A DNA stretch of 64,000 nucleotides from Spiribacter sp. 1M189. GTDB lineage: Bacteria; Pseudomonadota; Gammaproteobacteria; Nitrococcales; Nitrococcaceae. Where the stretch lies: NCBI RefSeq assembly GCF_040838345.1, contig NZ_JBAKFF010000001.1:434001-498000 (forward strand), written 5' to 3'. The notes under the pieces were generated by a model. That model did not search any database. It was not told the origin of the DNA and saw nothing but the letters and a program-made list of their open reading frames with translations. The position numbers and the translations under genes were made by a program. Shown here in pieces: positions 33,352-41,557 of the stretch (position 1 is its first letter; the number at the start of each line of letters is the position of its first letter).

Positions 33352-34530
33352 ATGGAAGGCAATCGCGTGCTCGTGGTCGGTGGTGGGATGGTCGGTGCGG
33401 CGCTGGCCGTGGATCTCGGCCGCCGGGGCATTCCGGTGCGGGTGCTCGAGGCAAGCCCGCCGGCGCGTCCCAGTGGCCAGGAACCGCCGCGGTTGCGTGT
33501 CTCTGCCCTCAACCGACGCTCCATCGACTATCTGGAAGCCATTGGCGCCTGGCCCGCACTGGACGACGAGCGCCTCGCGGACTTCGACGAAGTGATGACC
33601 TGGGATATCTCGGGGGGCGGGCGCCTGCACTTCACAGCCGAGGAGCTCAGCCTCGATCGGCTGGGGCTGTTCATCGAGAACGACCATCTGCAGGCGGCGT
33701 TGCTCGAGACCGCTGCTTCGCTGTCAGCGGTCCAGCTCGATGCCCCGGCCGCCCCGCTGGATATCCAGCCGGGTCCCAATGGCCCGCGGCTGACGCTGGA
33801 GGGCGAGGGTGAACTCGAGCCGGCTCTCACCGTGGCGGCTGATGGGGCTGCCTCGCGCCTGCGGGATACGGCGGGGATCCCGGTGTGGGAGGGCGATTAC
33901 GGCCAGCATGCGGTGGTGGCGAGCGTCCGGCCAACCCCGGCCGCCGGCCGGCAGACTTGGCAGCGGTTTACGCCGGAGGGTCCACAGGCCCTGCTGCCCC
34001 TCGCCGATGGCAATGCCTCGCTGGTCTGGTACGTCCGCCCGGCGCGGGCTCGCGAACTCCTTGCCATGAGCGAGGCCGACTTCGTCCAGGCGGTGGAGGC
34101 GGCCTTCCCGATTGAGCTCGGTCTCATCGATACGCTGCATGCCCGCGGCAGTTTCCCGATTCGCCGAATGCATGCTCGGCGTTACTGGCAGGGCAACGTG
34201 GTCCTTGTTGGCGATTCCGCCCATGTCATCCATCCGCTGGCCGGCCAGGGAGTGAATCTGGGTCTGCGCGATGCCCGCATGCTCGCCGTGCAGATCGCCG
34301 AAGCGCACCGTCGCGCGCTTCCTCTGGCGCATCCGCCGCTGCTGGCTGCTTACGAGCGTGCCCGGCGGCCTGACAATCAGCTCATGCAGTCCACCATGAC
34401 CGCCTTCCATATTGGCTTCACGGCACCGGTCGGGCCGCTTGCACCCATCCGGGGCTGGGGAATGCAGCTCGCCGACCACGGCGGCTGGGTCAAGCGCCGT
34501 GTCCTGCGCTATGCCCTGGAGGGGCGCTAG
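33352..34530 (+). CDS. UbiH/UbiF-family FAD-dependent hydroxylase
   Basis: This 392-residue flavoprotein monooxygenase is of the ubiquinone-biosynthesis type. The dinucleotide-binding GxGxxG is in VLVVGGGMVGAALAVDL at the N-terminus, and the FAD/NAD motif GDSAHVIHPLAGQGVNLGLR is near residue 285. Such enzymes hydroxylate the aromatic ring during ubiquinone synthesis. Which ring position this one modifies (UbiH, UbiI, UbiF or UbiM) cannot be read from sequence alone. The ATG at 33352 follows AAGGAG by eight bases; an earlier ATG at 33334 would cover that site. It follows the membrane phosphatase-family gene closely. Confidence 0.85.
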   Translation: MEGNRVLVVGGGMVGAALAVDLGRRGIPVRVLEASPPARPSGQEPPRLRVSALNRRSIDYLEAIGAWPALDDERLADFDEVMTWDISGGGRLHFTAEELSLDRLGLFIENDHLQAALLETAASLSAVQLDAPAAPLDIQPGPNGPRLTLEGEGELEPALTVAADGAASRLRDTAGIPVWEGDYGQHAVVASVRPTPAAGRQTWQRFTPEGPQALLPLADGNASLVWYVRPARARELLAMSEADFVQAVEAAFPIELGLIDTLHARGSFPIRRMHARRYWQGNVVLVGDSAHVIHPLAGQGVNLGLRDARMLAVQIAEAHRRALPLAHPPLLAAYERARRPDNQLMQSTMTAFHIGFTAPVGPLAPIRGWGMQLADHGGWVKRRVLRYALEGR

Positions 34531-34551
34531 CCGCGGCGGCGGCTCTGTTCT

Positions 34552-35724
34552 TCAGCCGCCTGCGGGCAGCCTTGTGACCAGCTCACCGGCCAAGGCGCAG
34601 GCCGCGACCACGGCCCAGGCCGGTAACCGCAACAGGGCCAGGCCGGCGAGGGCGAGGAGGGCGATGAGGGCGTCCATCGGGCCGCCGATCCCCTGGATCA
34701 GGATCGGGTCCCAGAGCACCGCGGCAATCAGCCCGACAACGGCGGCATTAATGCCAAGCAGCGCCTGGCGGATTGGCGGGAAGCGACTGAGCGCGCTCCA
34801 GAAGGGAAGGAGCCCGGCCACCAGCAGCAGGCCCGGGAGGAAGATCACGACGATGGCGAGCAAGCCGGCCCAGAGGGCCTGATTCGGCATGATCTGCGCG
34901 CCGAGGTAGCCACCGAACGTGAAGATGGGGCCGGGGATGGCCTGGGCAGCGCCGTAGCCGGCCAGGAATCGATCGCCATCGATGAGCCCGGGGGTCACCA
35001 GCCCGGTCTCGAGCAGTGGCAGGACGACATGGCCGCCGCCGAATACCAGCGCGCCGCTGCGGTAGAGCACGCCCCACAGTGCCGACACGCCGGGGAGGGT
35101 GAGTATCACGAGTCCGGCGATGAAAATCCCCAGTGCGACCAGCCCCTGTCGACGGCTGATGTCGACATTCAGCCGGCCGCCGGTCGATGTCGTCGGTGTG
35201 TCGAGGAACGCCAGTGCGGCCAGGCCGCCCAGGATGATCATCGCGACCTGGCCGCCGACATTCGGTAACAGGCTTGCCCCCAGGGTGGCCACCACGGCGA
35301 TGCCAATGCGCGGCAGATCGGGGCACAGCTGGCGCGCCATCCCGTAGAGGGCATTGGCGACGACCGCGACGGCGGCGAGCTTCAGGCCCTGCAGCCATCC
35401 CGCCCCGGCAAACTCACCGAGGGTCGTGATTCCCATGCCGATGGCGATCATGATCAGCGCCGATGGCAGCGTGAAGGCCGTCCAGGCGGCGATACCGCCG
35501 ATCAGGCCGCCCCGATGGATGCCGATGGCAAACCCGGTCTGGCTGCTTGAGGGGCCGGGGAGCATCTGACACAGGGCGAGGGTCTGCGCGTAGGCCTCGT
35601 CGCCCAGCCACTGCCGTTCCTCCACGAACCAGCGCCGGAAATAGCCAAGATGTGCCACCGGTCCGCCGAAGGCGATCAGCCCCAGACGCAGGAACGTCCA
35701 GAAAATCTCCCCGATCCGCGGCAT
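34552..35724 (-). CDS. chrA: Chromate transporter ChrA (CHR family)
   Basis: This 390-residue protein is a two-domain (long-chain) CHR transporter. Each half has a CHR domain with the glycine-rich FGG and PGP motifs: LIAFGGPVAHLGYF and CQMLPGPSSSQTG in the first, LVFGGGHVVLPLLE and AIPGPIFTFGGYLG in the second. It has about ten membrane segments. Members export chromate, but many genomes carry ChrA without chromate exposure, so the natural substrate may be another oxyanion. It is convergent with the hydroxylase gene and divergent from ffs. Confidence 0.9.
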   Translation of the reverse strand: MPRIGEIFWTFLRLGLIAFGGPVAHLGYFRRWFVEERQWLGDEAYAQTLALCQMLPGPSSSQTGFAIGIHRGGLIGGIAAWTAFTLPSALIMIAIGMGITTLGEFAGAGWLQGLKLAAVAVVANALYGMARQLCPDLPRIGIAVVATLGASLLPNVGGQVAMIILGGLAALAFLDTPTTSTGGRLNVDISRRQGLVALGIFIAGLVILTLPGVSALWGVLYRSGALVFGGGHVVLPLLETGLVTPGLIDGDRFLAGYGAAQAIPGPIFTFGGYLGAQIMPNQALWAGLLAIVVIFLPGLLLVAGLLPFWSALSRFPPIRQALLGINAAVVGLIAAVLWDPILIQGIGGPMDALIALLALAGLALLRLPAWAVVAACALAGELVTRLPAGG

Positions 35725-35764
35725 GGATCCTCCCGATTGGCTCGCTCACCACAGGGTGAACTGT

Positions 35765-35770
35765 TAATAT
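35765..35770 (+). promoter_or_regulatory. -10 box of the ffs promoter
   Basis: TAATAT at 35765-35770 lies seven bases before the predicted 5' end of the SRP RNA at 35777, the usual distance for a sigma-70 -10 element. A convincing -35 hexamer at 16-18 bases upstream is not seen. Confidence 0.4.
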
Positions 35771-35776
35771 TTCATT

Positions 35777-35885
35777 GCGGTGGCGCCGGTCCCCCCGCGA
35801 CGATAAACCGCAAATCCCGTCAGGCCCGGAAGGGAGCAGCGGTAGCGGTGGACTCGGGCGCCGGGGTGTGGCTGGCGCCCCCGCC
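35777..35885 (+). ncRNA. ffs: Signal recognition particle RNA (4.5S RNA)
   Basis: The hallmark apical domain is present: CAGGCCCGGAAGGGAGCAGC at 35821-35840, which contains the GGAA tetraloop and the Ffh-binding internal loops. The ends form a long stem: 35777-35791 pairs with 35870-35884 with only one mismatch. The RNA is about 109 bases, similar to E. coli 4.5S (114). With Ffh and FtsY it targets membrane proteins to the translocon. It lies directly upstream of dnaX, a common arrangement. Confidence 0.95.
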
Positions 35886-35929
35886 TTCTTCTCTCCTTCA
35901 GCCGCGGACGCCGGTGATATACTGCCCCG

Positions 35930-37573
35930 ATGAGCTATCAGGTGCTTGCCCGCAAATGGCGCCCCCGTCGCTTTGACGAAATGGTCGGTCAGGGGCATGT
36001 GCTGCGTGCGCTGGCCAACGGTCTCGCCAACGGCCGGCTGCACCATGCCTACCTGTTCACGGGGACCCGCGGCGTCGGTAAGACGACGTTGGCGCGGATC
36101 CTGGCCAAATGCCTGAACTGCGAGGCGAATGGTGTCACGGATCATCCATGCGGGGAATGTGCCGCCTGCACCGAGATTGATGCCGGCCGCTTCGTTGACC
36201 TGATCGAGGTCGACGCCGCTTCGCGGACCAAGGTGGAGGATACCCGCGAGCTTCTGGATAACGTCCAGTACGCCCCGACCCGGGGGCGTTTCAAGATCTA
36301 TCTCATCGACGAGGTTCACATGCTCTCGGCGCACAGCTTCAATGCGTTGCTGAAAACGCTTGAGGAGCCGCCGGAGCACGTCAAGTTCCTTCTCGCCACC
36401 ACCGATCCGCAGCGCCTGCCGGTGACGGTGCTATCCCGGTGCCTGCAGTTTAACCTCAAGCCGCTGCTGCCGAAGATGATCGGTGAGCAGCTCGAGCACA
36501 TTGCCGCGGCCGAGGGCATTGACGCCGAGGCCGCGGCGGTCACCCGGCTCTCGCGCGCTGCGGATGGCAGCATGCGTGATGCGCTCAGCTTGACGGATCA
36601 GGCGCTCGCCTTCGGTGGTGGTCGGCTCGTGGATGCCGAGGTCCGCGACATGCTGGGCAGCATCGAGCAGGATTTCATGGTCGAGCTGCTGGAGCGTCTC
36701 GCGGCCTCGGACGGCCCGGGACTGCTGGAGACCGTGGGCCGCATGGCAGAGGGTGCACCGGATTTCGGCGAGGCGCTCGCTGAACTGCTCGCCATGCTGC
36801 ATCAGCTCGGCCTCGCCCAGACGGTGCCGGCGGTGTTCGATGGCGATGGTCCCGTCGCCGAGCGGCTGGCGGCGCTGGCCGAGCAACTCGATCCGGCCTG
36901 GGTGCAGTTGCTCTACCAGATTGCCCTTCAGGGTCGGCGTGACCTGCCGCTGGCACCGGACCCGCGCGCCGGCTTCGAAATGGTCATGTTGCGTATGCTG
37001 GCATTCGAGCCTGTTCCGGCCGATGGCCCCGGCGCGGCTGGGGTGTCCGGGCCGACGCCGGCCGCATCCGCGTCGCCGTCCAAGGCAGGTCAGTCGGCCG
37101 CCGCGAAGGCCACCGGCCCGACAGTGCCGGAGGCGCCATCGCAGGCCCCCGCCACCGACGCAACCGACGACGCGCCAGCCACTGAACCCGCTGCCGGCGG
37201 GGAGTGGCATCGCCTCGCCGCCGCCCTCTCGCTCTCGGGCATGGCGCAGGCCCTGGCCGATCACTGCGACTGGGTCGGTCGGGAGGGCAACCGGGTGACG
37301 CTGCAGATTGACGAGGGGCATCGCCACCTCGTGAACGACAACGTGATCGCGCGCCTCGCCGAGGCGCTGTCCGCGCATTTCGGCGAGCCCGTCAGCGTGC
37401 AGATCGAAGTGGGGGAAGTGGGCAGCGAGACGCCCGCCGCCGCGGCGGAGCGCCGCGAGGCCGAGCAACAGGCCGACGCCAGGGCGGCCATTGAGTCGGA
37501 TCCAAATATCGCGGCACTCAGGGCAACCTTTGATGCCGAAGTCATCAGCGAATCCATTCGTCCACGCGGCTAG
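35930..37573 (+). CDS. dnaX: DNA polymerase III subunit tau (DnaX)
   Basis: This 547-residue clamp-loader ATPase has Walker A GTRGVGKTTLARI near residue 45, a zinc site from Cys in CLNCEANGVTDHPCGECAAC near 63-82, Walker B/DEAD-like LIDEVHML near 126, and the sensor SRCLQF near 168. Residues about 365-420 form an Ala/Pro-rich linker, followed by a short C-terminal tau domain that should contact the polymerase. It is shorter than E. coli tau (643). I see no A-rich slippery heptamer like the one that makes gamma in E. coli. It is followed by ybaB and recR. Confidence 0.96.
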   Translation: MSYQVLARKWRPRRFDEMVGQGHVLRALANGLANGRLHHAYLFTGTRGVGKTTLARILAKCLNCEANGVTDHPCGECAACTEIDAGRFVDLIEVDAASRTKVEDTRELLDNVQYAPTRGRFKIYLIDEVHMLSAHSFNALLKTLEEPPEHVKFLLATTDPQRLPVTVLSRCLQFNLKPLLPKMIGEQLEHIAAAEGIDAEAAAVTRLSRAADGSMRDALSLTDQALAFGGGRLVDAEVRDMLGSIEQDFMVELLERLAASDGPGLLETVGRMAEGAPDFGEALAELLAMLHQLGLAQTVPAVFDGDGPVAERLAALAEQLDPAWVQLLYQIALQGRRDLPLAPDPRAGFEMVMLRMLAFEPVPADGPGAAGVSGPTPAASASPSKAGQSAAAKATGPTVPEAPSQAPATDATDDAPATEPAAGGEWHRLAAALSLSGMAQALADHCDWVGREGNRVTLQIDEGHRHLVNDNVIARLAEALSAHFGEPVSVQIEVGEVGSETPAAAAERREAEQQADARAAIESDPNIAALRATFDAEVISESIRPRG

Positions 37574-37582
37574 GAGCAGATC

Positions 37583-37903
37583 ATGAAAGGTGGACTCGGC
37601 AACATGATGAAGCAGGCCCAGCGCATGCAGGAAGAAATGCAGAAGGCGCAGGCCGAGCTCGCGGAGATGGAAGTGACAGGCCAGGCCGGTGGCGGCATGG
37701 TCAGTGTGGTCATGACTGGCCGCCACGAAGTCCGGCGGGTGACCATCGATGAGAGCGTCTACGAGGATCGCGAAATGGTCGAGGACCTCGTAGCGGCGGC
37801 CTGCAATGACGCCGTTCAGAAGCTCGAGCAGGTCACCCAGGAGCGGATGGGCAGCCTCACCGAGGGTCTGAACCTGCCGCCCGGCATGAAGATGCCCTTC
37901 TAG
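37583..37903 (+). CDS. ybaB: Nucleoid-associated protein YbaB/EbfC
   Basis: This 106-residue small DNA-binding dimer has a Met/Gln-rich first helix ([19 protein letters not shown]), then the conserved [20 protein letters not shown] core. It sits between dnaX and recR, nine bases after dnaX, as in most gammaproteobacteria, where it is linked to nucleoid structure and recombination. Confidence 0.95.
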   Translation: MKGGLGNMMKQAQRMQEEMQKAQAELAEMEVTGQAGGGMVSVVMTGRHEVRRVTIDESVYEDREMVEDLVAAACNDAVQKLEQVTQERMGSLTEGLNLPPGMKMPF

Positions 37904-37915
37904 GCCGCACCGCCA

Positions 37916-38515
37916 ATGGCGTATTCCCCCTCAGTCCAGTCGCTCATGGAGGCGCTGCGCTGCCTCCCGGGCGTGGGCCCGAAATCTGCGCAGCGGATGA
38001 CCTTCGCGCTGCTTCAGCATGATCGGGACGGGGCGCGGCGCCTGGCGCGTGCCCTCGAAACGGCGGCGGAGACGGTGGGCGAGTGCCGACGGTGTCGCAC
38101 TCTCACCGAGGAGGATCTCTGTCAGCTGTGTGCGAGCGACCGGCGCGATCCGGCGGTGCTTTGTGTGGTCGAGAACCCGTCCGATGTTCAGGCCCTGGAG
38201 GACGCGACCGATTACGCCGGTCAGTACTTCGTGCTCAAGGGAAGGCTCTCGCCACTCGATGGCATCGGCCCGGGTGAGCTTGGGCTTGAGGCACTCGAGG
38301 CCCGGTTCACGGATGGTGAGGTCCGGGAGATCATCCTGGCGGTCAGCCCCACGGTGGAAGGTGAGGCAACCGCCCAGTACATCGCCTCCATGGCGGCTGA
38401 AGCCGATATCCGCATCTCCCGCATCGCTCACGGCGTGCCGCTGGGCGGCGATCTTGACTACGTCGATGCCGGCACCCTCTCCCACGCCTTCGCCGGACGG
38501 GCCCGCTACGGCTGA
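37916..38515 (+). CDS. recR: Recombination mediator RecR
   Basis: At 199 residues it has the normal RecR length. It has an N-terminal helix-hairpin-helix ([15 protein letters not shown]), a four-Cys zinc finger ([16 protein letters not shown] near residues 57-72) and a Toprim domain ([12 protein letters not shown] and [14 protein letters not shown]). With RecF and RecO it loads RecA onto gapped DNA. It is the last gene of dnaX-ybaB-recR and starts 12 bases after ybaB. Confidence 0.96.
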   Translation: MAYSPSVQSLMEALRCLPGVGPKSAQRMTFALLQHDRDGARRLARALETAAETVGECRRCRTLTEEDLCQLCASDRRDPAVLCVVENPSDVQALEDATDYAGQYFVLKGRLSPLDGIGPGELGLEALEARFTDGEVREIILAVSPTVEGEATAQYIASMAAEADIRISRIAHGVPLGGDLDYVDAGTLSHAFAGRARYG

Positions 38516-38530
38516 ATTTCAGCCCGTTTT
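38510..38530 (+). terminator. Weak hairpin at the end of recR
   Basis: GGCTGA (38510-38515, covering the recR stop) pairs with TCAGCC (38519-38524) over a three-base loop and is followed by CGTTTT. It is a short candidate terminator of dnaX-ybaB-recR; read-through to uspA is possible. Confidence 0.35.
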
Positions 38531-38732
38531 CGCGCTGTCTCAGCGATTGCTCGGTTGACCCGCCAGAGATGGATACCTCAGGGTATTAAAGGGAACAACG
38601 ACGATAACGCGGTGAATCCGGCGCTTCCATGTGCCGTTACAGGCGCACTTCGCCCTTTCCATGCAGCAGGTATTGGGACCGCGGCGCTGCGCCGTCGGAT
38701 CACCTTCACCCGTCATGCAAGGAGCACAGGGC

Positions 38733-39152
38733 ATGTTCAAGAAAATATTGGTGCCGGTGGACCTGGCGCATCTGGAGGCGATCGAACGATCGCTGGCGGC
38801 CAGTGCCGACCTCGCCCGCCATTATGGCGCTGAGGTCTACTACCTGGGTGTCACCACGTCGACGCCGGGCACGGTCGCCCGAACCCCCGAGGAATATGCG
38901 CAGAAACTCGAGGCGTTCGCGCAGGAGCAGGCCGGGGTTCACGGCCAGCCGGCGCACTCCCGGTGTATCAACTCACCGGACCCGGTCGCCGATCTCGATA
39001 GGACCATTCTGAAATCCATCGACGAGCTGGGTGCCGATCTGGTGGTCATGGCCACCCATCTGCCCAAGCATCTCGATGCGGTCATTCCGGCGCATGGCGA
39101 CCGTATCGCTTCGCACACCGATATCTCCGTGTTCCTGGTGCGCCCCGCCTGA
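38733..39152 (+). CDS. Universal stress protein UspA family
   Basis: This 139-residue protein starts MFKKILVPVDLAHLEA and has a Usp alpha/beta fold. The C-terminal ATP-binding pattern GxxGxS is degenerate here (IPAHGDRIASHTDISVFLV). AAGGAG precedes the ATG at 38733. It stands 36 bases before a BCCT osmolyte carrier. In halophiles Usp proteins (for example TeaD with the ectoine TRAP system) modulate compatible-solute uptake, so a regulatory role for the neighbouring carrier is inferred. Confidence 0.85.
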   Translation: MFKKILVPVDLAHLEAIERSLAASADLARHYGAEVYYLGVTTSTPGTVARTPEEYAQKLEAFAQEQAGVHGQPAHSRCINSPDPVADLDRTILKSIDELGADLVVMATHLPKHLDAVIPAHGDRIASHTDISVFLVRPA

Positions 39153-39188
39153 TCGGGTGCCTCGAACTTCAGTAAGGGAGTCGTCCTC

Positions 39189-40844
39189 GTGACTAACGAC
39201 AACACCAACGAAAGCACCGAGCCGGCCGGCGTGCCGGCCCCGGAAGGACCGGCCAATCTCATCGACACCGATTATGTGATCGGCCAGGACAATATCGCTG
39301 CCACCAAATTCGGCGTCGATGTTGACTTGCATGGCAAGGTCTTTACCTTCTCGGCGCTCGTCATCCTGGCCTTCGTCATCATCACGCTGGCTCTGCAGGA
39401 CCAGGTGGGGCCGCTCTTCGAGGGGCTTCGTGCCTGGCTCACCAGTAATATCTCCTGGTTCTTCCTCGCCGGCGCCAATGTCTTTGTGCTGGTGTCCGTT
39501 GGGCTGATCTTCACGCCGTTGGGCAAGGTCAGGCTCGGCGGCCAGCACGCCAAGCCGGATTTCAGCTACGCCGGCTGGTTTGCGATGCTGTTCGCCGCCG
39601 GTATGGGCATCGGACTCATGTACTTCGGCGTGTCCGAACCGCTGGCCCATTTCAACAGTTCCATCGGCGGCACCAGTGTCGAGAACGGCATGCGCACGGA
39701 CTGGGCTCCGCTTGGCGCCGCTGGCGGTAATGAGAGTGGTGCCATTTCGCTCGCGATGGCGGCTACGATCTTCCACTGGGGGCTGCATCCCTGGGCCATC
39801 TACGCGGTCGTGGCACTCTCGCTGGCGCTTTTCTCGTTCAATAAGGGCCTGCCGCTGACCATGCGGTCGGTGTTCTACCCGATTCTGGGCGAGCGCGTCT
39901 GGGGATGGCCGGGGCATATCATCGACATCCTCGCCGTGTTCGCGACCCTGTTCGGGCTGGCGACATCGCTCGGGCTGGGGGCGCAGCAGGCGACGGCGGG
40001 GCTGGCGTATCTCTTCGGCATCCCGGGGGATGAGCTGACCATGGTTCTGTTGATTGTCGCCATCACGGTCGTCGCGCTGGGCTCGGTCATGCTGGGCGTG
40101 GACAAGGGCGTGCAGCGTCTCTCACAGCTGAACATGATCGTGGCGGCGCTGCTGCTGCTGTTCGTGGTCATCTTCGGGCCGACGCTGTTCATCGCCACGG
40201 GCTTTTTCCAGTTTCTGTTCTCCTACGTCGCCGATCTGCCCGCGCTCTCCAATCCGTTCGGCCGCGAGGACGCCAACTTCAGCCAGGGCTGGACCGCGTT
40301 CTACTGGGCCTGGTGGATTTCCTGGTCGCCGTTCGTGGGCATGTTCATCGCCCGGGTCAGCCGCGGTCGCACCGTGCGTGAGTTCCTGATCGCGGTGCTG
40401 ATTATCCCGACGCTCATCTCTGTGCTGTGGATGACGGCGCTGGGCGGCACGGCCATCGACCAGGTGGTCAACCTCGGGCTTGAGAACGTCGCGGGCGCCA
40501 GTGGCGATCTGCAGCTCTTTGAGATGCTCGGCAATCTGCCGCTGGGGATGATTACCTCAATCATTGCGATCTTCCTGGTGATCGTGTTCTTCGTGACATC
40601 CTCCGACTCCGGCTCGCTGGTCATCGATGCCATCACGGCCGGCGGCAAGGTCAACGCGCCCAAGCCGCAGCGGATGTTCTGGGCCATCATCGAGGGCGCC
40701 ATCGCGATTGCGCTGCTGCTCGGCGGCGGCCTGTCCGCCCTGCAGGCAATGGCGGTATCGGCCGGCTTCCCGTTCACGATCGTCCTGCTGGTGGCCTGCT
40801 TCGCGATCGTCAAGGGGTTGATGTCCGAGCCTCGGGAGGCCTAG
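39189..40844 (+). CDS. BCCT-family betaine/choline/carnitine transporter
   Basis: This 551-residue secondary carrier has about 12 helices. The glycine-rich Na+/substrate segment is GMGIGLMYFGVSEP near residue 140. The aromatic box region WAWWISWSPFVGMFIARV is near 375, followed by SRGRTVREF, the BCCT signature. The N-terminus of about 55 residues is long and acidic, as in osmoregulated members. The start is GTG, nine bases after AAGGGAG. It probably imports betaine or a related solute with Na+. Its 3' end overlaps the convergent exonuclease gene by 4 bases. Confidence 0.9.
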   Translation: MTNDNTNESTEPAGVPAPEGPANLIDTDYVIGQDNIAATKFGVDVDLHGKVFTFSALVILAFVIITLALQDQVGPLFEGLRAWLTSNISWFFLAGANVFVLVSVGLIFTPLGKVRLGGQHAKPDFSYAGWFAMLFAAGMGIGLMYFGVSEPLAHFNSSIGGTSVENGMRTDWAPLGAAGGNESGAISLAMAATIFHWGLHPWAIYAVVALSLALFSFNKGLPLTMRSVFYPILGERVWGWPGHIIDILAVFATLFGLATSLGLGAQQATAGLAYLFGIPGDELTMVLLIVAITVVALGSVMLGVDKGVQRLSQLNMIVAALLLLFVVIFGPTLFIATGFFQFLFSYVADLPALSNPFGREDANFSQGWTAFYWAWWISWSPFVGMFIARVSRGRTVREFLIAVLIIPTLISVLWMTALGGTAIDQVVNLGLENVAGASGDLQLFEMLGNLPLGMITSIIAIFLVIVFFVTSSDSGSLVIDAITAGGKVNAPKPQRMFWAIIEGAIAIALLLGGGLSALQAMAVSAGFPFTIVLLVACFAIVKGLMSEPREA

Positions 40845-41557
40845 ACCCAGAGATCGCCGATGGCCGTCGAGCGGCTGTAGTGGTGTTGTATCTGCGCCTG
40901 CAGCAGCTCGGCGGTCCCGATGGCGTCGATCACCGCCTGGTGGCCCTCGTAGGCCGGCAGGTTGTAGCGGGCCCGGCTGTCGTTCAGCCGAATGGAGATC
41001 GGCGGTTTGCCCAGCAGTCGCCGCAGGCCCATGCGCCAGCGCTGTCGGTAACGTCTGGCCTCAATGGCCATGGTGTCGATCAGCGGAAACCGGAATGGCC
41101 CCTGGCCGCGCTGCCGAACCGCTCGCTCGAGAAAGCCGCGCTCGATGGGGTGGTAGTGAACAACGGGCAGGCGACCGGCAAGCGCATCCAGCAAGTCCGG
41201 CAGGATCTCGGCAAAATCCGGCGCCTGCTCGGTGTCTGCATGGGTGATGTGGTGATAGGCCACGGACCCGCCGGAGAAGCCCCGCGGCGGCCGCAGGATC
41301 CAATAACGCCGTCTGGCGATGCTGATCCCGTTCAGATCAAAAGGCACCACCCCGATGCTGAGGATGGCATGCCGTCGCGGATCCAGTCCGCTGGTCTCGA
41401 GGTCGAGGGCTACCAGCGGCGTCTCGCCAATGCTTTGACTGGCATTGGCAGGAAAGCGCTCGTAAAACGCCCTTAGGGCGGGAGCCGCCGCGCGCCGCGT
41501 CTGATCCTTTAGCCAGCCGGACCATCCACCTCCGAGTGCCTCGCTCTTCGTCCTCAT
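40841..41557 (-). CDS. DnaQ-like 3'-5' exonuclease
   Basis: This 238-residue DEDDh exonuclease is of the DNA polymerase III epsilon type. ExoI is VALDLETSGLDP near residue 49, ExoII lies around AYHHITHAD and VVHYHPIERGFLERA near 130, and ExoIII is the final LPAYEGHQAVIDA near 205. It is not the replicative epsilon gene by context: its ATG overlaps the stop of the upstream cNMP/CBS/DUF294 gene, a pair also found together in other proteobacteria. The substrate is unknown. Confidence 0.82.
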   Translation of the reverse strand: MRTKSEALGGGWSGWLKDQTRRAAAPALRAFYERFPANASQSIGETPLVALDLETSGLDPRRHAILSIGVVPFDLNGISIARRRYWILRPPRGFSGGSVAYHHITHADTEQAPDFAEILPDLLDALAGRLPVVHYHPIERGFLERAVRQRGQGPFRFPLIDTMAIEARRYRQRWRMGLRRLLGKPPISIRLNDSRARYNLPAYEGHQAVIDAIGTAELLQAQIQHHYSRSTAIGDLWV

